Positions 12,585-24,841 of a stretch of DNA of 64,000 bases are shown here, piece by piece; position 1 is the first letter of the stretch, and each line of letters starts with the position of its first letter. This DNA comes from Tetrahymena thermophila SB210 (Eukaryota > Ciliophora > Oligohymenophorea > Hymenostomatida > Tetrahymenidae). The translations under genes and the position numbers were made by a program. The notes beneath the pieces are model-generated. The model searched no databases, was not told the origin of the DNA, and saw only the letters and a program-made list of their open reading frames with translations. The stretch is from positions 372,001-436,000 of the forward strand of contig NW_002476507.1 of the NCBI RefSeq assembly GCF_000189635.1. The letters run 5' to 3'.

Positions 12585-15500
12585 ATGCAATCTGATTCTT
12601 TAAACGATAAAAGTAACAAATAAATGGATGATATTTTAGGTACCTTAAATTTAAAATGAAATTGTTTTGTAACAATAGCTATATTAAAATAATAGATTAC
12701 TAAACAGAAAATGATTAAGATAGTTTAGGAGTAAGAGATGTATTATTGATTAAATGCAAAAGTGTAATTTAAGATCTACATCAAGAGATCGCAGATTTAA
12801 ATTAAGAAAACGTATATTTACAAGAAAGAGCTTAACAATTAGAATAATAGTTAGAAGAAAAAGATAAACAAATAAGATAGAGTATTTATTAGAATGAAAA
12901 TATAGTAGGTAGGTATATTTCTTCATATTTTTTATGAATGAATTGATATAAAAATTAATCAAATATAAATGATATTTCTAATAGATGAGTTTTAGAATGA
13001 AAGAGCATAAGTTTAATTATTACAGGAAAAGAATAGTGAGTTAGAGAAAGAAATTATTGAATACAAGCAAAATGAAGAAGGAATTTTATAATAATTGGAT
13101 GTCTTGCAAGCTACTAATAATGAAATGAAATAAAAAGTTTAAGAACTCACATAAGAACTTGAAAAAAGAGACCACATAGCTCATGAATGGAACTAAACAA
13201 TGTAGAGTGTCAGTTTAAAAATTTAGGAATTAGATAGAGAAAATCAATGTAAGTTTTATATAAATTTACCTGAAATTGTGTTTATTATTTTCATTTTTCT
13301 AGTGAAATAGTTTTTTATAAAGTATTTCATAAGCTATAATTTTTAAATTAATGAAAGTGAATGATATTAATTTTCATTTTTAAAAAGGGTTAACAAGTGA
13401 AAGAAATCAAATGCTTTTAAGTTTAGAGAAAATAAGCCCAAGAAATAGGTTTGATTTAATTAAAAATGCTCAATAAAACTAAGATAGGAACTAATAAAAC
13501 AATATATTAAATGAATGGCTACAATAAACAGTAGATAACCTTTAAAATGCGATTAGAGATAATGAAAAAAAAAATTAATTGATAGATTAATTATAAAAGG
13601 AGAATCTTAATCTAAAAAGTAGTAATATGAGGTTATAAAGGGCTCTTGAGTAAAACTAGCATTAGATCAACTTAAACCAAGCAAACAATAATACTAATAT
13701 TCCTAAAAATAGAAGTAGTAGTAATCATTAAACAAATTAAGATTCTAAATCTATAAACAACAGTTTCAATCAGAGTGCTTAATAGTAAAGTAATATCCCA
13801 AATACAACTTAACATCAGTCAAATTATGAAATTTAAAATCTATAACTTGAAATCGGGTAACTAAAGCAAGATTGTGAGGAGAAATCAATCGAAATTTAAA
13901 AACTATAGTTTGAAAATTTGAAGCTAAAGGAAAAAATGAATGTACTGAATAGAAAATATTTGAATGCAGAGATAGATAGCAGAAAGATAGATTCTTCTAT
14001 GAATAATTAGCTTAGCTCACTTGAAATTGATAAGAACAGAGAAGTAAATAAATACAAAGAGCTTATTTAAGAGTAAAAAGAATTGATACAATAGCTATAA
14101 AATAATGACTACATTGTTAACTAAGCAAAAGAAATAGCCAAACTTTAGTAAGTAAAGCATTGATGAGATTAAAAATTTTAATATTTGTGAAACAAATTTT
14201 AACAATATTTTTTATTATCTAGACAAACGAATTCTTGAATTAAAGATTACTAGATTGCAAACAAGAACTTAATGATTTATAGAAAGACATATTTAATTAA
14301 TTCGAAAAAGAAGATCAAAGAAGCATAATGGCTTAATAAAAGCTTAAATAGCTTGAACAAATTATCAAAGAAAGAGAGGTATATATTTTCAAATAATTAC
14401 AACCAAATTAAAAATTTTTATTTTTTTGAAACAGGATATTATAAAATCTTAAGAAAAAGATATTGAACAAATGAAACAAATAATAAATGAGCAAACTTTT
14501 AATGCAAATAACCCAAATAAAACAGTAAGAGAAAGATCTAATAGTACAAGATAAGAAAAAACTGAAAAGGAAGAAATTGACAACCATGATAGAACCCTAC
14601 TTACTTTAATGAACGAAAATAAAAGTTTGTAGGCATTACTTGACAGTCTATAAACCTAGCTAAAAAATGAAAAATTAACAAGGATTAGAGAATAAAATTC
14701 TATCTAAGTAATTTTATAAATTAATTAAAAAATATTAAACAAATGAACGTTAAATTAAATTTTTTATTACTAAATTTTTTTAAAATAAATAAATACAAAA
14801 ATTCAGTTTAAATTAATTATTCTATTTAAATTAAAATTCATTTACTTAATTTATTTAAATTTTTTTGTTTTAATTAAATTAGAAAATGAAAGCAGAAGTT
14901 TAGAATTTAGAAGACTAATACAATAGAGAAATTAATTTCTACAAAACAGAATTTGCCAAGTAATTAAGTGAAGCATATCAATAAACAGGATCTAGCATAG
15001 TTTAAAACACAATTAATCCAATGTAAACAGAATAAAATATCATGACAGAGATTGCTAACAGTGAAATTGTAATCCTTTTTTTATAAATTAAACAAATATT
15101 AATAAAATTTATAGAAATAAGAGAAAAAATAGAAAAAAATCAATAAAGAAAAAAGAGCTACTTCTGGAAAAGATGGTAAAAGTGAATAGAAATCTACAAT
15201 AAAAAATAAAACTTAAAAAAAGAAAGAAAAAAAAAAAGTTGAATTAAATCAAAATATAATTACTCCTTCGATAATTTTAGATCGCTAGTAGGAATAAGAT
15301 CATAATTAAACAGGAGAAAGAATAAATTCTACTTAAAATTTATAATAAGGTTAAAAATAGTACCAGACACCTCAGTCTACATAAAGAATTAACTATGTTT
15401 AGTCAAATAGCAAGAGGAATGAATATGATTTATAAAGTTAAACTAATTAAAATAATTTTAATTCAATATTTTAAAATGCTACTGTAAGAAATTAGCCATA

Positions 15501-15799
15501 ACTAGGGTATTATAAAACTATTTAGTAGCCATTATAGCCAAACAGTTTACATTAAAATTAATAGTAATAAATCAAACCAACTGAATAAAATTAAGAGTAA
15601 GTTATTGATAGATTCAAATAGGTAAATAAAAATTTTATTGGTAAAAAAAATACATTTAAATAAAATTAAAAATATATTACAGGCAATTAACAGGATAGAA
15701 AATAAGCTAGGCAGATTAACAGTTGATTTAAAATTAAATGAATCTGAAGAGGAAGATGACTTTAAAATGTCTAACTATTATAACATTAACAAATAATGA
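12585..15799 (+). CDS. Coiled-coil protein with basic tail, unrecognised
   Basis: Multi-exon gene from ATG 12585 to TGA 15797-15799. The first exon reads MQSDSLNDKSNKQMDDIL; the next begins near 12696 and reads DSLGVRDVLLIKCKSVIQDL, followed by a heptad-rich stretch (LHQEIADLNQENVYLQERA). Several further exons (about 13390-14150, 14221-14378, 14434-14710, 14880-15068, 15121-15622 and 15681-15799) give repeated coiled coils separated by Asn/Ser/Gln-rich linkers. Near the end there is a very basic Lys run (about 15190-15240) and an acidic end (ESEEEDDF). Introns are AT-rich and begin GTA. I do not recognise the family. Its divergent arrangement with Rib72 and its overall build fit a structural protein of cilia or basal bodies, but nothing in it proves that. 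Confidence 0.78.
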
Positions 15800-16494
15800 A
15801 TTTATTACTAAATACATATTTTCAAATACTTCAAATATCATAAACATCAATAAAGAATTTCTTATTATCTCTACAATTTATTAAATTTTTAGTGATTATA
15901 ATATGTTCATTTTGAAAATTAAAGCTTTTATCAAATATGAATAATATTGACTCAAAAAAAAGAAAAAATATAAATTATCCATAAATTAAACAATATTACA
16001 AACAAAGAAAAAAAAAATAATTTATTTTATTAATTTTTTTGAATTTTAAAATATTTTTCACATAAAAAATTTTATTTTATTTTAAAGTAATAGTTTGATT
16101 TAATTAAAATTTTTTTAATACAATAAAGAAATATAAAATATATATAATTAGTATTAATTAACTATTTTTTAAAGAAATGTTTTTTATAATTGAAAATATT
16201 TTAAGTTGATTTATAAGAAAAAATTAATTATTATTTTAATTAATATAATTACTTGAGAATAACAATTTATCTATAACTTTAAAATATTTTAGATTTTATT
16301 ACTATAATGCTTGGTTTTGAAGTGCAATTTTTATAATTATTATATTTTTTATTAACACTGCAAAGTATAATCTTGTTTTTTTTGCAAAAAAAAAATATAT
16401 CAAAAATAAAAGCAAGTAATCAATTTTTAATATTCATAAAGCAAAAGCAAAGGAAGCAAGATTTTGTTAATAGAACTTTTAATATAACTCCAAA
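15800..16494. other. Intergenic spacer
   Basis: About 700 bp of more than 85% A+T with no open frame worth reporting. It holds the 3' end of the upstream gene and presumably the promoter of the next. Confidence 0.45.
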
Positions 16495-18136
16495 ATGTTT
16501 AACGTTCATTTATATGAAAAGAAGCTTAAAATAAAGAATGATGTAGAGAAATAAAAGGATGATTTTATAAAAGGATTATAAAAAAGGAAAGGTAAAAATG
16601 AAAATTTTATTTAATATAATTTGAATAATAAAATATTAATCATTTAAAGAAAACGGATTAGTATTTTTTATTTTTTTTAAGTTCTAAATTCCATTTCAAT
16701 TAAACTATATCTCTAATAGAAAAATAGAATGAGTTAGCTGCTAACTATAAAAAGAGGGTTGAAAATTTTGTAATAAATATGCTAGAAAATCCTATTGTGA
16801 CATAGGAATACAAAGGACCTACAGCTTATAAAATAAGAGATGAGTTTCCTGAGAAATTCTTAAAAGACCCTTAAGTATATATAAAAGGATTTAAGCATGA
16901 AAAAGATCGTATTAGAGTAAATAAAAGAGTTTTGAATAAATAGAAAGGAAAATTATTTTTTAAAACTAAATCAGGAATCATATGAAAGAAATCAAGATTT
17001 AGATTACATGCCAAATTAAACTGTTGCACATTATCAATTCAGAGATAGAAATATGGACAAGGAAATACAACCTGAAATGAGATTTACAGCAAAAACATCA
17101 CTTGAAAGAATTGAATAGTTTTTAAAAGATCATATGCAAACTTAAGTTGAAGTAAATAATAGCTATCTTTCATTATTTGAATTAATATATTTAATTTATA
17201 ATATTTGTAATGATTTATTGATGAAAAAAACTGTGTTTGCTTATAATCATCAATACATTGATATGTCCTATTATAAGGTAAATCTGATGAAGTGTAATTA
17301 TATTTACTTTTAAGAATATAGATTTTAGAGATAAAAAAAAGTAGAAAAAATTTATGGACAACTTTCCTGAATACTAAAGTCCTTGGGAGTAAATATTTAA
17401 TAAAAAAATAATTAGTTTTTTAAATATATAAGTGGTAGTAGATTATTAAATTAATGCTCATTTATTTGAATTAGACGTAGAAGATTGTTAGCAAAAGAAA
17501 TAGCAAAAAACCTTTTACCTTCTCTTCATAATAAGACTCACTTTAATGCAGCCACTTCTCTTTATAATAGCTGTCCAGGTTTTTAAATATATAAATCAGT
17601 TTATATAAGTCATTATAATTTTATCTTCTTTAAATGGAAATATTAGTGAGCTTGTGTGATAAGTAAACCAGATCATAACCGAATTTAATGCCAAAATTAG
17701 ACTAATAAGCTGAAGCATAAGATTAAGATGATAAAGATGCTAATTAAAAGGCAAAAGGATAGGTTAAATCTAAATCAAAAGATCCAAAATGTAATTAAAT
17801 GAGCTAATTTTATACGTTTCTAACTTTTCTTTTAAAAAATTAGAAAGTGACTAAAATGACTCTGAATAAGGAGAAAAGAAAACTTTAAGAAGATCTTTTG
17901 AAGATCAGAAATCTAAAGCAAAAGACTAAAAAGTTGATTAAATGGAAGCTTTTAATCCTGTAGAAACGTCAAAAAAAGTATTACAATTGTGTAATGTTAT
18001 AAAGAAAAAAAATTAAAAAGTAAAGCATGTAGGAAAAGGTTAGGGTCATTTAATTTCTACTCTAGATAGATCAATATCAGAAGTGTATTAAAATCTTTAT
18101 AATAAAAATATTTCTTTTCCACAAATATACCAATGA
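16495..18136 (+). CDS. Unrecognised protein, possibly axonemal
   Basis: Six or so exons from ATG 16495 (MFNVHLYEKKLKIKND) to TGA 18134-18136 (ISFPQIYQ). Conserved-looking islands are NPIVTQEYKGPTAYKIRDEF, then YMPNQTVAHYQFRDRNMDKE, then EMRFTAKTSLERIEQFLKD, then FPEYQSPWERRRLLAKEIA running straight into LPSLHNKTHFNAATSLYN. The join at about 17391/17476 works only as WGA|gta...tag|A CGT, which recovers a continuous, plausible peptide. The C-terminal third is charged and Lys/Gln-rich. The short islands separated by basic linkers recall microtubule-associated and axonemal proteins, yet I cannot name a family. Exon edges at 16906 and 17476 are inferred from phase. Confidence 0.7.
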
Positions 18137-19610
18137 AGTAAATAAATAAATAAAATACAAAATTATTAACTAATAAATAAATAAATAATCATTATTAGTA
18201 TTTCTATATATAAATAAATATATTTAGATTCAAACAACCTAATTATATTAAATTATTAGAAATTAATTATCATTTTGACTGAGTTAATTTTATCAAAATA
18301 GATTTTTATTGTCATAAAAATTTTTTAATTGCGAAAAATGGTTTGATAAGAGCCTAAAATTTCTCATAATTTTTTTTATATAAAATAATTTTTTAACTAT
18401 TTTATTCAAATAATTTAATTATTAAATCTTTATTTTTTTATTCAGTCTTTGTTTTTAATTATTAGTAAACATTTATTAATTATATTGCAGAGAAAATAAA
18501 GTTTTTTGAGTTTATTTAAATTATTGTATTTAGGCAATTAATTTATTTTCTATAGTTAACAAAATTTGTATTTTTTGTTACTAAAGAATTTAAAAGTATC
18601 AATTGATGAGTTTAGAAAATAATTATATTTAAATAAATATTTATAAGAATTATCTATTTGGAATGAGCTAAAAAAGCATACTAAAATAAATAACAACAAC
18701 AACAACTTTAATACTCACATTAATTCTAATAGTTATAAATTATTGATATTTTTTTAAACAGAATTGGCTAATGGAGCAAAGATATAAAAATCTAAAAGCT
18801 TCAAAACGATTAAGATCAACTCAGAAATCTAATAAAGATCTAAATAAAATAATTAATATAATTAGGAAAAAATAAATGTTTTAATTTTATTGATAATTTT
18901 TTCTTAAAATTAATGCTAATTATATCTACTAAATGCTTATTTACTTAGATAGATTATACTTTTTTATGATAAAAATTAAAAAATACATGATTTTTGTAAC
19001 CAGTATATTTAAATAGGATGAGATTCTTTATTAGATTTTCTTATACACATACATATATTTATTTTAGTTTTCTAATTTAAATTTCTTTTGAGAATTCTGA
19101 AATAAAATTTGGAGATTGTTTAGGTATTGTAAATTAGCAGATAGTTAAACTCTACTAGGAAATATATTTACAATTAATTGTATAACAAACAAATGATAAA
19201 TTAGAAGACACTTTTTTTGATTTTGTTTAAATTTTTTAAACAAAAAAAGTGAGTGAGTGAGAGAATTTGTATTGTTTTTGCATAAAAAAAGTATATTTTG
19301 TGGTTAATGACTTGCATATGCTTGTGCTTATGATTAATATATAAAAAACAAATGTTTAATTGATAAAGTTATTAGCAAGTCTATAATTGTATATTATAAT
19401 AAGTTGAGAAAGTGAAGAAGATAAAGAATAATATTAATATAAAAATACTAATACTTATAACTCATTTGTGATTGATTTATTTCTTCAATTAACTAATAGA
19501 AGAAATAGTAAGAGTTAATTAAAATAAGAATAGTGGTGAATCAATTAAACAATTTTAGCAAATTAACTTCAAGAAGATATAAGCAAAAACATAGCAAACT
19601 TTAAAGAAAA
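18137..19610. other. Spacer with one weak candidate exon set
   Basis: Most of this is featureless AT-rich DNA. A stretch at about 18607-19022 stays open without TGA in one frame and includes an AAC repeat coding poly-Asn; a possible splice acceptor at 18762 leads into a basic peptide (NWLMEQRYKNLKASKR). It could be a small gene or chance. A GTGA-type tandem stretch lies near 19248-19262. Confidence 0.3.
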
Positions 19611-21441
19611 ATGGGTTAGAATTTCGGTTGCAATTGCATGGATAGAAAGGATGATTCTAAAAAGAAAGGAAATACACTACCCAGATAGTATAATTTTTAG
19701 CGAGAATTTTAAATTGATGGAAGTTTAGAAGCAGATAAAGGTTTGATTTGGCTTATGAATTAACAAAGGGGATAAACTCAATACTAGCAAGCTACTTATG
19801 TTTTGAAGTAGCCTGTGATTGATTTAAATTCTAGTTATATAACAGAATCAAGTAAATCATTTATGATTAATGGAGAAAGAGTAAATGTACATAAAGATTC
19901 GCATTGCTCATTTGATGATACTTAAGTATTGTCTTGCAATAACCCAAATAAATTCCGAATAATTTAAGTGTCAAATTCTGAAGTTTTAAACTACCTAAAA
20001 AAATGCAATAAAGAAGTAATTTATTTTTCAAATGAACAAATGCAAACAAAAAAGTAAAGAAAAATAACTCGTCCTTTCTGCATAGATTTATAGAAACACT
20101 AATTTTTAGTTCTTATTATTTAGAATTTATTCTTGATTAGTTAGATAAAGAGTTAGTATTTAAAGCGAGTTAACTTTCTTTGTCTTTATGAGCAATTTTA
20201 CAACTTTTAGGTAAATTAACAGATATTAAATTTTTTATTTTACTATAAAATAAAGCCAAATCTTATACCAACATGTATATCACCTCATCAATAAGATAAA
20301 GATGAGTGCCTAATTACTCTTTAAGCGAGTGACTGGGTATTTCGCAAGCAAATTCTGACTTCTCCTTATTAAAAATCGCTTGGAAATTTCGATTATTTTT
20401 AAAAGACTTTTAATATTAACACTAACTCTCTTACTCAAGCTTATCAATAGATATACTCCTATTTTAAAAAGTACTAAATTTTAATTCCAATTATTTTTTT
20501 ATGGAAATAGATCAAGCTATTTTCAAAATAATGTGTAAAAATGAAAAATTTGTTGATGATAACTTGTCATTCAAAGCAAACATTATAATGATATATTAAT
20601 CTATTAACCTAAAAAAATTATAATTTAATTTGTTTAATTTCTAAATACCCACAAACAACACATTATCTTTATCCGACTATAATATTAATTAGTATTTTTA
20701 TTCATCAAATCATAATAGAGAAGTTTAAGAAAATTGGAGTTATATGGGATACAACATATCTGAAAAAATTTTTGGATCTATCGATATCAATATATATTTC
20801 TAAGTTAGACCTATTTTTAATTCTTCTAATTCTAATTTAAGCACAAATAGAAGCAATTCAAGTAGTTAATCTTCATAAAATCTATTTGACTTCGAAAGTA
20901 TATTTTTAGCTAGTTTATTTGTTTGAAAATAGTAAAAAAAATTTATTTTTCTATAATCTTTAAATAAAAGCTATTGTGTAGCTTGAGCAAAAAAACATAG
21001 AATACATTATTAACAGCAATATAAGAGAAGGAAAAGTATTTAAAGGATGTATTAGTCTCTTATACAACAAAGACTAAAGTGATGGTAAAAAAATTCATTT
21101 ATTTTTTTAAAATTGTTTAGAAAACCTAATTTTGTTAACGAAAAATAAAAAAATAAATGTAAAAAAAAGATTGGCATATTCTAATATTTGAAAAGTAAGA
21201 CAATACACCTAATCAAGTGGTGATTACGACAGTCGATTAAAAAGTTTACACATAAAATAATTATGAGATAAGCATGAAAGTGCAAGCAATCTGTGAGTTA
21301 GATGTAAAAATTATAACATTCTAAATTTCTTTGGAAAAATTTTACATCAAGAGAAAGGAAAAAAATCTAAAATTGAATTAAAATAAAATTTGCGAATAAA
21401 TTTTCTAACTTACTAATTTATTTCTAATACCTTAAATATGA
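19611..21441 (+). CDS. Unrecognised protein with MGxxxC N-terminus
   Basis: The start at 19611 gives MGQNFGCNCMDRKDD, which suits N-myristoylation of Gly2 with palmitoylation of nearby Cys, so a membrane-tethered protein is likely. The first exon is clear to about 20060 (SYITESSKSFMINGERVNV, then VLNYLKKCNKEVIYFSN). Beyond that the frame is uncertain: two frames stay open between 20090 and 20600. Later parts read well as NREVQENWSYMGYNISEK (about 20718-20770), YIINSNIREGKVFKGCISLL (about 21000-21065) and ITTVDQKVYTQNNYEISMK (about 21223-21280), ending at TGA 21439-21441. The last segment looks like a beta-rich domain. I do not recognise the family. The exon structure between 20060 and 20940 needs transcript evidence. 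Confidence 0.55.
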
Positions 21442-23381
21442 TTAAACATTTATTACAAAAAGAGCTTATGTTTTAATGGGATGATAACAGATCTCAGATA
21501 ACATAATATACAAATAATATTTTCTAAGGATCTTGATCAGTACTTTTATTGATATTTTACTCAGAGACCAAAGAGAATTAACATTCAGATTTTTCATAAA
21601 ATTGATAGATTATTTGCATTTAAATGATCTTTTTCTGAAGGTATATATAACAATAATAAAAATAAACAATAAATTTAGGTGTGACTTTCTCACTAAAAAA
21701 AACTCTATTAAACAAAAGAATATGGATGATTATACCTAACCTATTAATTAATTCAAAATTTTATATAAAAATATATAACAAATATAAAAACTTTAATATT
21801 TATAAATTTTCTAATGTATTGTATATAGTTTTATGATTATTTTCAGCTAATCTAGTTTTTCAAATATTGCTTGAATATCCAATAATTTATCTTATTCACT
21901 GTTTATAATTGTTTCATCAATAGATTATTAAAATATTATCAAATTTAATTAATCTAATAGCATTAGTATATTTTTATTGTATATAATCTTTTGTAATTTA
22001 GTAATTAAAAAGTTATGGTAGAAAATAATTCATCCACAAATAATCATATAGTTTATAAGTTCGTTTAGACTCAAATTAGGTCGATAAACAGTAAAAAATA
22101 AAACATCAATTAACATTAAAACTACAAATTAAAAATACCTCATAAAAAATATAATTAATTTGATCTTTTTGTTAAATGAAGAGAAAAGGCAAAGGTTACT
22201 TTAAAATTTTTATGGTCTTAACTATTAAATTGTATTTAATGATTTTTTATAAATTGTACAAAACTAAATTATTTTTTCTATTTATTTTTTTGATATACAA
22301 AATTTGAATTATTTAATACATTGTAATTGTTAATAAACTTAGTTAGAAATTAATTTAAGCTTATTTATATTTCTTGCAATTAAAATTATTGTATTAAATA
22401 TTTGTTTAATACATATAAAAACAAGTAAATTAATCAAATTCGAAATGGAATAAAAAACTTTTTATCTTAATTTTGCTCATTTTTTCTATAAATAATGTAT
22501 TTAAATTTTATTTAGAATTCATTTTGTTCAGTTTTTAAAAGTATTGTTGTTTTGCTTTTTGATCTTTTGAAAAAATATCTTTTTAAATATACTTTCTTGC
22601 AAAGTTTAAAATAATTAAAAATTTAAAGAGATAAATCTTAAATTTAATTGAACTTTTTTATTTAATTTTTTCTTTTTAAAATGTGTAAACCTTAAAAAAA
22701 TTAATTAAATGATTATTTATTTGTCTTTTTTAATAACATAGTAAGTGTTCAATTCAAATATAGTACCCAATTAGAGCAAACAATTGACAATATTTTAAAT
22801 ATTTTATATCAAAGTTCAATAAAAATAGAAAAAGCAATTAAAAATAAAACCATATTTTTCATTTTAAACTAAATCATTTTTTAAAATTTAAAGTAAATTA
22901 TTAAGCTAAAGCTAATATTTTAATTAAAAGAAAAAAAATAAAAATTAACTAAATTAAATTATATTTTTTAAAAATATTTCTTTTTTTTAAAATATTCCTA
23001 ATTAACCTAAATAGAGTTTTTAAAGTGTTGTAATTATAGTTAAAAATATCAAATACTAAATAAATAATATAGTTTAATAACTATTAAACTAATGTTAGTT
23101 AAAGCTATATACAAAAGAATTAATATGAATAAATAGAAAAATTAAAAATTAATAAATTTTTAAGATTTACATGCTATTTTGTTTAATTTTTTTCAATTTT
23201 TAAGTAAATTAAGAACTCTTAATTCTATTTTATGTTGGTATTTATAATAATGATGATAATAGATTTAAATATAAATTGTTTATTTAAATTAATTATTATT
23301 AATTTCAAATTATTTTTGTACAATTATTTTCATTTTAGCAATTTACTACTATAAAATGTTGAAATATTTATTTAAAATCTA
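21442..23381. other. Convergent intergenic spacer
   Basis: About 1.9 kb between the 3' ends of the MG-start gene and the LITAF-domain gene. It is extremely AT-rich with homopolymer runs. A plus-strand open frame at 21533-21739 shows no splice continuation and no homology I recognise. I see no supported gene. Confidence 0.45.
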
Positions 23382-24428
23382 TCAATACTCACACCTGCCA
23401 AGTTCTTTATTACACTAAGGGCAAAAATGTATAGCTGTTTAAAATTTTTCTTAGAAATAATATGGAATTAAGCATAAGCCACATATGAATCCAAATAGGC
23501 CAAAGCCAAGTCCAACTAAATGAGTTTTGCACGAAGGTGTGTAATTTACTACTGTTTCTACAGTTTTTAAGCAATTTGGACATACAATTGTTACAGATTT
23601 ATTTTGAAATACTACTGCTGTTTAAGTAGCTTGATTTTAATTTATGTATTTTTAGGACTATATTTTATTTGATTATTTTTAAGTGTTATCTTAATTATCA
23701 TTATTTGTATTTTGTTACTAATCTTTTAAAAGGTTGGTTGTTAACTCTAATAAAGAACCTTACATTTATCCTCCCTACAATACATCTAAAGTAGAGGGAT
23801 AATTTTAATATTCTTTATCATTGTTTTATTACTATTATAAAGTCTATATCTACTAATACTATTATTGATTTTATTTTTGTTATAATTACTGAGATGCCAT
23901 TAAAGCTTTTTATTTATTTGAATCTTATTATATTTAATCAGTTTGGTCATCATCTGTTAAATTTACCTTATTTTGTACAGAAAAACCTGATCCTTATCTT
24001 TCCAAATAATGATTACTTGTAGATTTTGGTTGAGTTCCATTTATAGATAATTGCTGAGAATTTTAATTTTACTAAACTATTAATTGAAGACTTGTTTGCA
24101 TATTTTGAGCATTAGCAAGTTATTCTTTTTTATTTGGCAGAATTACTATACTATTTAGATCATTAACTGTGCGATGCCCTTACAACTTTGGTGTCAAAAC
24201 ATTGCTCATGTTGGATAAACCTTAACTCATATGCCTATTTTCGCTTCTTCCAAAATTTGAAAGATGACTATCAATATGGCGCAGTGTAATTTCTTCATTT
24301 GAAGGAGCCTCTTAAATTGGGGGCACCCCATAGGCTCTAATAATCTATGAACCTGTTATTGCTTAGATAGATTGATAGTAAGTTTACATTCCGTCTTCCA
24401 GAAAGTAATCTTAATCGTATCGATCCAT
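23382..24428 (-). CDS. LITAF-domain protein with Gln-rich N-terminus
   Basis: Single exon from ATG at 24426-24428 to TGA at 23382-23384, 348 residues. The last 80 or so residues are a LITAF (SIMPLE-like) domain: CPNCLKTVETVVNY, a hydrophobic membrane-inserting stretch HLVGLGFGLFGFICGLCLIP, then HFCPQCNKELG. The two CxxC halves bind one zinc and hold the hydrophobic part at the cytosolic face of endosomal/lysosomal membranes; the family works in endosomal sorting. The N-terminal 260 residues are Gln/Asn-rich and look disordered, as often in Tetrahymena. The frame stays open upstream through another Gln-rich stretch (QQQLQQQYQNQQQ) to a possible ATG at 24618-24620, so the true start may be further out. 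Confidence 0.88.
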
Positions 24429-24841
24429 TTGCTGCTGATTCTAGTATTGCTACTACAGCTATTATTACTAATATTAACTTTTCTAACTCAGTTTTTTAAA
24501 AGACAGTACTAAGATTTGAATCTAATAAAATAAAGATTACTGTTATCTATAAATATAGTTTATCAATCTGATTTATAAATTTTAAATTAATTTATATGTT
24601 TGTAAAAATAAAAATTGCATGATCCTAGATATTATTTTCTTAAGCAGTAAGTTTTTTTTTAAAAAAATGAACTATTTTGCTAAATAAATAAAATATTTTT
24701 CAAAATGTAAACAGGTTTATTTTTTATTAAACTTTTCGATTTTTTGTAATATTTTTTAATTTAAATTCTAAAATATATAATAAATTAAAAAACAAATTTA
24801 GATTAGTTAGTTGGTCATTCTTAAAGTAAAAAATAAGCTAA

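Noticed and set aside
20098..20180. F-box domain (LEFILDQLDKELVFKAS)
   Set aside because: The frame is closed by TGA at once and would need a 32-bp intron to connect upstream; kept only as a finding to test.
21533..21739. Plus-strand 68-codon open frame after the MG-start gene
   Set aside because: It lies past a clear TGA with no acceptor linking it, and its base composition is that of spacer.
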